A stretch of 43,507 bases of DNA from Microcaldota archaeon. Lineage in GTDB: Archaea > Micrarchaeota > Micrarchaeia > Norongarragalinales > Norongarragalinaceae. This document shows positions 28,401-34,799 of the stretch, piece after piece. The translations under genes and the position numbers were made by a program. The notes under the pieces were generated by a model. That model worked only from the letters and a program-made list of their open reading frames with translations. It had not been told where the DNA came from and made no database searches. Location of the stretch: NCBI GenBank assembly GCA_013360305.1, contig JABWCK010000003.1:1-43507 (forward strand). Reading direction: 5' to 3'. The first letter of the stretch is position 1; every line of letters starts with the position of its first letter.

Positions 28401-28982
28401 CAAATAAAAGGACAAATTACCCTGTCCGATAAAACCACCCATGAAATAAAAACTCTTTTCTTGTTTTCCGCCTATTTTTTTCAAAGAAGCCCTAGAAACA
28501 CACCCCGTAGCAGGAAGCCCTTTAGCAACGCCAGAAACAAGCCTACGGCTTAAAGCTAATGCATCGTTAGTTCCAGGCTCGCTAGTGTTAAAAACAACAT
28601 CAGTAGAATAATACAAAGCATAATGCAAGCTGGGATTCATTACTTTGCCAAAAAAGTATTGGGATAAGTTTCTAGCAATAGACAAATTCCCCGAGTCACC
28701 AGACGCCCAAAAACCACCAATTAATTCCATCATGGTTTTGTTCACGTCAGTAGAATCCAAAACGCCTTGATTGAACAAGTCTTTAACATACGGGTCAGTT
28801 AACAAGTCCGAAACCTTTGTTTCTGCAAGCAAGTTTACAGACTCCACTGCCGTAGAATGCAAGTTTTCATTATAAACCGCAGGATTAAGCAAATTGTTTG
28901 AAGCTAAATACAAAGCAGGCAAAGCGATTAACACTAGCAATAACGCAAACAAAGCGTCTAAACTGAAAACTAAACCCTTCAC
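25455..28982 (-). CDS. Very large surface protein: pseudopilin-like N-terminus, vWA domain with nested beta-propeller repeats, EF-hand/TSP3-like Ca loop (PilY1-like composition)
   Basis: MKGLVFSLDALFALLLVL; MIDAS DVSGS..GGGTCIS..MMTDG; six about 38-aa repeats (x-D-V-x-x-x-N-S-T-L-x-F-A-V-G-x-S-G-x-I-x-R-W-x-G-x-x-W); DSDFDGVPDGSVD. Confidence 0.85.
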   Translation of the reverse strand: MKGLVFSLDALFALLLVLIALPALYLASNNLLNPAVYNENLHSTAVESVNLLAETKVSDLLTDPYVKDLFNQGVLDSTDVNKTMMELIGGFWASGDSGNLSIARNLSQYFFGKVMNPSLHYALYYSTDVVFNTSEPGTNDALALSRRLVSGVAKGLPATGCVSRASLKKIGGKQEKSFYFMGGFIGQGNLSFYLTDIPADANVSNIYLEFNAGDNFTLFVNNYDCGLFNKTAGNASVDSWTVSDASCLSALNLGSSNLFKLNFTGSNVKNQFIGGGFVRVTYDTNSFNPGNENTTRFYFTGVDGLVNEYSSLYVPGTVTNISASLHLKNNYTTFLTVGNYTILNDSGSTSSDRVIFVDSSNFTNVFSFDDLSLKTIPLRLGLEANITGGDIGNADIILVTDVSGSMAWRVNQDGTTGTTVTNCSSSNINLGTTSRISVAKCVDKDFIDTILATPGNRIGLVSFSTSTSAVNLSTDATSLKAAVDAYSTGGGTCISCAINDAYNILAQWPSEGRNRFVVMMTDGVPNYRSTDYCFDSNALASNSSFTIQGGESGAFVHYNAFWSAATSTTSNSIYGVDALNSSVAYAVGASYKIFSWNGVSWSESQDLGSQDLYDVDLYNVTLGFAVGASGKIVRWFGTTWSEQTDVGNSNLRGVKVYNSTLAFAVGSSGEIYRWNGNTWSLYQDVGNTNFYSVDVFNSSLGFAVGGSGQIYRWTGTTWTLHQDLGSMTVTDVHIFNSTLAFVTTDDGRIYRWTGSTWSQVYSGSYALNTIRIINSTLGFALGNSRGGVVEWNGASWTQTFPAYLYSGNSTSGLTCSDDDSCSLTQNIPMLNANYSSCRVHNEQNGTVYSVGFGPITTCGLANSTLNAIASCGNGSVYLSNNATELQFAFQNIAEKIIQQSTASQTVIATGDVVTSLYPDSYIEVSFDPVNPDYEFNEILLTQETNKFPSCQGSFFVPPQLSVESVKVTSYSADLWTSNVTISNSLGDNNVFYLGDYGAVYSKLGDPFLVEFPASFVANDENNVLTVKLGSNSTSVSNLCSQDNRVIYGLRVKAVVGYSSIFSECKARNATVFYDSDFDGVPDGSVDLTVGDGLQSAGSSYVGVDQLNTSSNAVDDALLRLLSLLNLVNASGSGLPGSFSNPIDVQLSESVSIDVLSGQQVPFFWGPTEVTVVVWN

Positions 28983-30061
28983 CTTACTGCCACCAACAAC
29001 TGCATTACTGCAAGCCTATTCTTACCTACCCCGATCAAAACAGGGCGTTTTACTAGAAAAACATCTTTTTCAGAAACAACATCTTCTCCGAATGACATTT
29101 CTTTACCTATTAAATTAAAGAATTCTTTAGATGTTTTTCCTTGAGACGTCATAGAGTAATCACTCAAGAAGAAAACAAAACCATTGCGTACACGAGAAAA
29201 ACCTGCAAGAGAATGATTCTCGCTGGAAATAACTGAAACAAAACCAGGCTGAGTAGAATTAACAGCCCATTCTTCACCTGAAAAAGACACTTCATCTCCT
29301 ACACTGGCATTGAATACTAAAAAGCTTTTTTGAGATATTTCGGCATTAAAAGAGTTGATTTTTTCTAAAGCAAAAAAAGCACTAGCCGCGTTTTCAGAGC
29401 CGCCTCCTTCGAAAACAATTACTCCCCCATTGTCAAGGAAAACATTCAACAAAGAAGAATTAATTGATGCATTCAAGTCTTCAAAAACAATAGTCGAGTA
29501 AGAATTAATATTGCTAAACAAGTTAGACAAAACTGTTGATTCATCTCCCGAAAAATACTGGCCTTCGCCGTGACTGCTTCCTTCGCCCGCCGCGTCATAA
29601 AAATCCCAATCTAAACCACTATCCGATAAATCCGTTAACAAGCTCGAATCAGTTCCAGCAAAATAAGCAATTTTTTCAAACAATACTCCTGAACGAATAG
29701 GCGTAGACTCATTTGAAAAAACTAGTTGGTAATCATAATTACCCAACCCAAGCAATTCACGACTCGAATCATAATCCAACAAAGTCAATTCTAAAAACTT
29801 AGCAGGATTAATCGATTTACCGTCACTTAAGCCAATACCGGAAACATCATTCTTACTCCAATCAATCGGAACGCCTTGAGTTCTAATCAACGAGTCAGCT
29901 GCACTAGTAGCGTCAACAACTAAAGCACTCCTTTGCTTGAATGCGCCAATCTTTGCATTAGACTCGTTCCAAGCAACACTAACTAAAGACACCGCCAGCA
30001 AGAAAACAACTACGCTTAACACTGCATCGCCGGAAAAAACTTGCCCGCGGCGCTTACACAT
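28979..30061 (-). CDS. Pseudopilin-like protein with possible GATase I/ThuA-like (DUF4350-like) Rossmann domain, system 2
   Basis: MCKRRGQVFSGDAVLSVVVFLLAV; YSTIVFEDLNASINSSLLNVFLDNGGVIVFEGG..NGFVFFLSDYSMTS. Start chosen at MCKRRGQ. Confidence 0.6.
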   Translation of the reverse strand: MCKRRGQVFSGDAVLSVVVFLLAVSLVSVAWNESNAKIGAFKQRSALVVDATSAADSLIRTQGVPIDWSKNDVSGIGLSDGKSINPAKFLELTLLDYDSSRELLGLGNYDYQLVFSNESTPIRSGVLFEKIAYFAGTDSSLLTDLSDSGLDWDFYDAAGEGSSHGEGQYFSGDESTVLSNLFSNINSYSTIVFEDLNASINSSLLNVFLDNGGVIVFEGGGSENAASAFFALEKINSFNAEISQKSFLVFNASVGDEVSFSGEEWAVNSTQPGFVSVISSENHSLAGFSRVRNGFVFFLSDYSMTSQGKTSKEFFNLIGKEMSFGEDVVSEKDVFLVKRPVLIGVGKNRLAVMQLLVAVR

Positions 30062-30446
30062 TAAAGAACAAGAACCCGTCAACATTATTCACCAAGTTTT
30101 CTCCTTTTACTAAAATACCACCAAACGCGTCAGACTGAAGAATAGCCTCGCAATGATTATTAAACCACTCAAAACGCACCCTGCTTTCGCCCGGAATTAG
30201 AGTAGCATTATAGGATTGCCCAAGCAACGAATCAGGCAATACAAACAATCCCGAATAACCAGAACCAGCTGAAAAAGCAGAATCGGCCTCAGCACGAACT
30301 AACCGACACAAGCGCTCTCCCTCTAAGCTAACGCGAGAATCAAGCAAGTCTGTTTGCCTCTCGAAGTAAACGAAAGTAAAAGCTACAAACATCAATAACA
30401 AGATTGTTACTATAGCCATTAATTCAATTGAAACTTGCGCTCGCAT
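30054..30446 (-). CDS. Class III signal peptide pilin-like protein, system 2
   Basis: MRAQVSIELMAIVTILLLMFVAFTFVYF; homologous to 15845..16249. Confidence 0.78.
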   Translation of the reverse strand: MRAQVSIELMAIVTILLLMFVAFTFVYFERQTDLLDSRVSLEGERLCRLVRAEADSAFSAGSGYSGLFVLPDSLLGQSYNATLIPGESRVRFEWFNNHCEAILQSDAFGGILVKGENLVNNVDGFLFFNV

Positions 30447-30475
30447 CGCAAGAAATTACAATAAAAGCATATAAA

Positions 30476-30907
30476 CTAGTTCGCTTGAGTCAAGTTCACG
30501 ACAGTATAATCAGCAAAAGGAACTGCCTTTACTAAAACTCTTTTTACGCCAGGAGTCCTGAATACGTCATCCAAGTCTCCAGTCAAGTTTCCATTAGTAA
30601 CGTAAAAAACATCAGACAAGCCTTCCTTCTTCGACACTCGAACAGACAATTCATTCGCTTGAATAGAAACCGACTCTATATTAGAAGGAACTCTTACTTC
30701 AACCAATAATTGAGCAGGATAACCTTGAGAAAAAACTAAGTCCGCCGACTCGCCAATGTGACGCACTGCTTGCTTAGCGTAACCCAAGTTCAACTCTCCC
30801 TGAACATCAGTGTTGATATTGTTAACAAAAAGCCATACGGGAACTAAAATCAACAAGCTCAAAGCTATAATAGACAAGTATTCTACAGAAGCTTGAGCCT
30901 TTCGCAT
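30476..30907 (-). CDS. Class III signal peptide pilin-like protein, system 2
   Basis: MRKAQASVEYLSIIALSLLILVPVWLFVNN; start at MRKAQ more likely than MSCM. Confidence 0.78.
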   Translation of the reverse strand: MRKAQASVEYLSIIALSLLILVPVWLFVNNINTDVQGELNLGYAKQAVRHIGESADLVFSQGYPAQLLVEVRVPSNIESVSIQANELSVRVSKKEGLSDVFYVTNGNLTGDLDDVFRTPGVKRVLVKAVPFADYTVVNLTQAN

Positions 30908-30975
30908 ACAAGACATTAAACAACTCTGAGATTAAAACAATTACTCTTAAAATAAACAAAAAACTTGATATTCAA

Positions 30976-32130
30976 ATGGCGTTGAAAATACTAAAAACAA
31001 AGCAAGGATTCCTAGCAGAAGACGATTCAACAGTACAATCACTACTGAAAGGATTTTTCGGCGAGCCATACCAAGGCAAAAAAAACAAACTAGTACTCCA
31101 ACCAGAAGAAGTTCTTTACTTAATGGACGTACGCAACGCAGAATGCACTGAAAACGGAGTAAAAAAAACATTCAACGAAATCGCTTTACCATTCGTAAAA
31201 GAAAAAAAATTCTTAGCCAAATACTTCTGCTATAGAGACTGGCGAGACCGAGGAATAATCGCAGTAAAAATAACTAAAAACGAGAATTACGGACGCAACC
31301 CAATCATAAAATATCCATCTCAAGAAACGCACTACGCCAAAACTAATCAAACCGCGTTATTTTTTCAAGACGACTTAATGTCAATAATCGACTCCGAAGA
31401 AGCCAAAGACTTGTACGAAAACCATTGGTTCGGCCAGTGGGGAACATACAAAGCCAAAAAACACGGCAGCTTCTTGAAACTAGACGCTTTCGAAACAATC
31501 TTCCTAGGAAAGCATTGCTCGCTTAAAACCAATTACTCAATCGACGCAATACAAAAGAAAGCTCGTTCACGCAGGAAAGAATTCAACCAATTATACGACG
31601 TATACGAAGACTTACGCTTAAGGGGATTCGTCGTTAAAACCGGATTCAAATTCGGAACGCATTTTCGCTTATATTTTCCAGGCGCTTCCCCATCAAGAGA
31701 AGGCGACGAATGGATGCACTCCAAACACGTAATCCACGTCTTTCCACGCGAAAGCAGGCTATTAATCTCTGAATGGAGTCGAGCTATTCGCGTCGCCCAC
31801 GGAGTCAAGAAAACATTTATCCTAGCAATTCCTGGAAAAAAACGAGTAGAAAAAACAAGCCTAGACTACTTGTTATACCACCGAGAAAAAGGCTCGCCTG
31901 AAACGCCTTCCACTGGAAAACCCAAGTACGTAATGCTTGCGTTAAGCGAAGAAGAAGAAATAGGCGGAGCAGAACTAGCCGCTGCAATAACCGAAGCAAC
32001 ACACCTAGGCCTAGACTTAGTTATAGCAATATGCGATAGAGAAACCTCAGTAACTTACTACCGAATCAAAAGAATCGACTTGCCAAAAAGTCGTTTTGAA
32101 TATTACGAAATCGAATGGGAACAACCCTGA
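30976..32130 (+). CDS. endA: tRNA-splicing endonuclease, long multi-unit form
   Basis: Catalytic block DLRLRGFVVKTGFKFGTHFRLYFP..HSKHVIHVF..IRVAHGVKKTFILAI (Tyr/His/Lys) flanked by N- and C-terminal endonuclease-like units. Confidence 0.9.
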   Translation: MALKILKTKQGFLAEDDSTVQSLLKGFFGEPYQGKKNKLVLQPEEVLYLMDVRNAECTENGVKKTFNEIALPFVKEKKFLAKYFCYRDWRDRGIIAVKITKNENYGRNPIIKYPSQETHYAKTNQTALFFQDDLMSIIDSEEAKDLYENHWFGQWGTYKAKKHGSFLKLDAFETIFLGKHCSLKTNYSIDAIQKKARSRRKEFNQLYDVYEDLRLRGFVVKTGFKFGTHFRLYFPGASPSREGDEWMHSKHVIHVFPRESRLLISEWSRAIRVAHGVKKTFILAIPGKKRVEKTSLDYLLYHREKGSPETPSTGKPKYVMLALSEEEEIGGAELAAAITEATHLGLDLVIAICDRETSVTYYRIKRIDLPKSRFEYYEIEWEQP

Positions 32131-32143
32131 AAAGGTGAAAAAA

Positions 32144-32401
32144 ATGGAATTATTAACTGAAGAACAAGTTTGGAACCAAATACACGAACACTTAGGTGCT
32201 AAATCCCCCGGAATAGATGAATTAAAAAAACACACACTAAAAGGGCTAGTAGGCGACTTACACATGTTCCAAAGAGGCGACAAGTACGCAGCCCAAGTAG
32301 TAACACTAGCAGCAAAAGAAGCACTAAGGAAAAAAAAATCAGAAAAAATAAGAGACTCGTTCGAGAAAGAAAGATACGGCCAGTTTAAAAACAAAAAATA
32401 A
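32144..32401 (+). CDS. Small conserved-looking protein of unknown function
   Basis: MELLTEEQVWNQIHEHLGAKSPGIDELKKHTLKGLVGDLHMFQRGDKYAAQVVTLAAKEAL; GGTG SD before ATG 32144. Confidence 0.65.
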   Translation: MELLTEEQVWNQIHEHLGAKSPGIDELKKHTLKGLVGDLHMFQRGDKYAAQVVTLAAKEALRKKKSEKIRDSFEKERYGQFKNKK

Positions 32402-32406
32402 CAACC

Positions 32407-32814
32407 CTAAACCGCGTCTAAAACAATCAAGCTCTCGGTTGAAACGACTCCATCTATTGCTCTAACTTTTTCTACTAATTCATTATACTCGTGTGCAGTA
32501 AAACAATTGCACCTCGCAATCAAGTCATAGTTTCCTGCTACTTCGTAAACGATCCTTATTTGCGGTAGTTTTGATAATTTTTGGGACAGCTGTGAGGTGG
32601 GTTTTTTCGCCTCGCTCTTTATTAAAAGAATTGCTCGAAAAGCCTGAGCAGAAGAATAATCTACCCTCAAGAGAATCTTTCCTCCATCAAGCATTTTCTT
32701 CACTCTATTTCTGACTGTCCCTTCAGAAATTTTCAGCTCCCTCGCTAGCGAAGACTTGGATACGAAAGGATTTTTTTCAAGCAGCGTAAGTAGCCGCAAG
32801 TCAATCTCATCCAT
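32407..32814 (-). CDS. Lrp/AsnC family transcriptional regulator
   Basis: MDEIDLRLLTLLEKNPFVSKSSLARELKISEGTVRNRVKKMLDGG plus RAM-like C-terminus. Start at MDEID; the listed 32826 is a TTG. Confidence 0.9.
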   Translation of the reverse strand: MDEIDLRLLTLLEKNPFVSKSSLARELKISEGTVRNRVKKMLDGGKILLRVDYSSAQAFRAILLIKSEAKKPTSQLSQKLSKLPQIRIVYEVAGNYDLIARCNCFTAHEYNELVEKVRAIDGVVSTESLIVLDAV

Positions 32815-32829
32815 ACCAAAAAACAATGC

Positions 32830-32856
32830 TTCGAAAGTATATAAACTTATTTCGAA
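32830..32856. promoter_or_regulatory. Candidate operator: paired TTCGAA sites flanking the TATA box of the Lrp-family gene
   Basis: TTCGAA at 32830-32835 and 32851-32856 bracket gtatataaac (TATA on minus strand at 32837-32846). Confidence 0.5.
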
Positions 32857-32888
32857 TTTCGTAATAAAAACTGCGATTTGTTACGAAA
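32857..32888. promoter_or_regulatory. Inverted repeat TTTCGTAA-N16-TTACGAAA between the Lrp gene and lysS, next to the lysS TATA-like box
   Basis: 8-bp perfect arms at 32857-32864 and 32881-32888; ATATATATAC at 32893-32902. Confidence 0.5.
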
Positions 32889-32947
32889 ACCAATATATAT
32901 ACAATTAGCCAAAAAAAATAAGAGGCAAACTAAGAGAGGCAATCCCA

Positions 32948-32970
32948 CAAACTTTTTCACAAAAAGTTTG
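32948..32970. repeat. Perfect hairpin CAAACTTTTT-CAC-AAAAAGTTTG (lysS leader)
   Basis: 10-bp arms, 3-nt loop. Confidence 0.85.
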
Positions 32971-32977
32971 ATCAAAA

Positions 32978-32998
32978 GAAACTTTTCACAAAAGTTTC
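32978..32998. repeat. Perfect hairpin GAAACTTTT-CAC-AAAAGTTTC (lysS leader)
   Basis: 9-bp arms, 3-nt loop. Confidence 0.85.
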
Positions 32999-33011
32999 AC
33001 TAAAAAAAATT

Positions 33012-33027
33012 GATTCTTCACAGAATC
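33012..33027. repeat. Hairpin GATTCT-TCAC-AGAATC (lysS leader)
   Basis: 6-bp arms, 4-nt loop. Confidence 0.65.
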
Positions 33028-33069
33028 CCAAAGTATTTTTAGATTCCTAGTGCAACTAATTGAGTTAAA

Positions 33070-34632
33070 ATGGATTATTCAAAATCAATGTTTTGGGCAG
33101 ACCAGCTTGCGAGAAGCGTTTCAGGTAAACAAATAGTTCACGACGCTAAAACTCCATCCGGAAGAGTTCACGTAGGAGCTTTGAGAGGAGTAGTTATTCA
33201 CGACGTAATCTACAAGACGCTTAAAGACCACTCTATTAAGGCAGAGTTTTATTACGGCGACGACGATTACGACCCAATGGATTCATTGCCAAGCTACTTA
33301 GATGAAGCCAAGTGGAAGCAATACATGGGAATGCCTTTGAGTGAAATTCCTTCTCCAGACGGAAGCGGAAGCTACGCCGACTATTTCATGAACGAATTCA
33401 TTACTGCTTATGAAAAGCTAGATGCTAAGCCAAAAATATACAAAACGAGCGAGCTTTACAAGACGGGAAAATTCAACGACGCTATAAAGGCGATTCTTTC
33501 AAATGCTGAAAAAATTCGAGGAATATACAAGAAAGTTTCCGGTTCAGAAAAGAAAGAAGGATGGTTGCCGTTCAACGTAGTGTGTGAAAAATGCGGAAAA
33601 ATTGGGACGACTCACGTTTACGAATTCAATGGAGAAACAGTGAAATACAAATGCGAGCCCGAAATGGTCAAGTGGGCTAAAGGTTGTGGACACAGCGGAG
33701 AAACATCTCCTTACAACGGCAATGGAAAACTGCCTTGGAAAGTAGAATGGCCTTCTGTATGGAGCATTATGGGAGTAACTATTGAAGGAGCTGGAAAAGA
33801 CCACTCTACGCCGGGAGGAGCTAGAGACATAGCTGACGCAGTATTGAAAGAAGTCTTTCAATTAAACCCGCCGTTAGAAGTTCCTTACGAGTGGTTTTTA
33901 GTTGGAGGCAAGAAAATGTCTTCATCGAAAGGCGTTGGAGTATCAGCAAAAGAAGTTAGTGAATTAATTCCGCCAGAATTATTGCGTTTCTTAATGGCTC
34001 GATATAAGCCTCAAACAGCAATCAACTTTAGTCCAGATGGAGACTATATTCCTAAATTGTTTGACGACTTTGACTCGTTTGCTAAAGCATTTTATCATCC
34101 TGAAAACTTGCGCGATCCAGACATGCCGCGTATTTACGAGTTAAGCAGAATAAAAGAAACAAGCGAAGCTTACTTGCCTCAGTTCTCGCTAGTAGCATTC
34201 GTTTTACAAGTTCCTTCAGTTAACGAAGAAGAATTCTTCGAACAACAAAAAGGATCTGCTTTGACGCAGGAAGAGAAGGAAATACTAAAAGAAAGAATTC
34301 ACTACGCTAAAATATGGTTGGATAAATTCGCCGACGAAGACAGTAAATTAAAACAATTAAGCTTGGAAGAAAGCAAGAAAGAATTTGATTCTTTAAGCGA
34401 AGCGCAACAAAACGCGTTGAGAGAATTTTCTAACCAACTAGGGTTAAGCGACTTTGACCAGCAAGGTAAAGCGAAAGAAATTTCTTTAAGCAATGGTTTG
34501 AAGATTCAAGAATTTTTTGCAGCTAGCTATAAAGTATTAATCGGAAAAGAACGAGGACCTAAACTAATGCCATTAATGCGCGCTTTAGGAAAAGAATTCG
34601 TTTCCAAAAGATTCAATCCCAGCAACTTTTAG
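33070..34632 (+). CDS. lysS: Lysyl-tRNA synthetase, class I
   Basis: TPSGRVHVGALRGVVIHDVIYK (HIGH region), CxxC zinc residues, GGKKMSSSKGVGVSAKE (KMSKS), FLMARYKPQTAINF. Confidence 0.95.
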   Translation: MDYSKSMFWADQLARSVSGKQIVHDAKTPSGRVHVGALRGVVIHDVIYKTLKDHSIKAEFYYGDDDYDPMDSLPSYLDEAKWKQYMGMPLSEIPSPDGSGSYADYFMNEFITAYEKLDAKPKIYKTSELYKTGKFNDAIKAILSNAEKIRGIYKKVSGSEKKEGWLPFNVVCEKCGKIGTTHVYEFNGETVKYKCEPEMVKWAKGCGHSGETSPYNGNGKLPWKVEWPSVWSIMGVTIEGAGKDHSTPGGARDIADAVLKEVFQLNPPLEVPYEWFLVGGKKMSSSKGVGVSAKEVSELIPPELLRFLMARYKPQTAINFSPDGDYIPKLFDDFDSFAKAFYHPENLRDPDMPRIYELSRIKETSEAYLPQFSLVAFVLQVPSVNEEEFFEQQKGSALTQEEKEILKERIHYAKIWLDKFADEDSKLKQLSLEESKKEFDSLSEAQQNALREFSNQLGLSDFDQQGKAKEISLSNGLKIQEFFAASYKVLIGKERGPKLMPLMRALGKEFVSKRFNPSNF

Positions 34633-34799
34633 AAAACAAACGAAAAAACAAAGCTTTTCGTTGCGCCAAAGTTCCAAAGAACTTTATGCGAGTTGCATCA
34701 AAACGCGAATCAATTTTTGAAAAAAGTTGCATCAAAAAGGAAAGAAAGCGTTTTATTAAACGGTATTCAATCAATTAATGCTCTTTTTTTGGTGTTAAA

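Noticed and set aside
34691-34737. Direct repeat AGTTGCATCAAAA (34691-34703, 34725-34737) and small hairpin AAAGTTC-CAAA-GAACTTT (34668-34685) between lysS and aIF2-gamma
   Set aside because: Real in sequence but short and AT-rich; not enough to propose a function.
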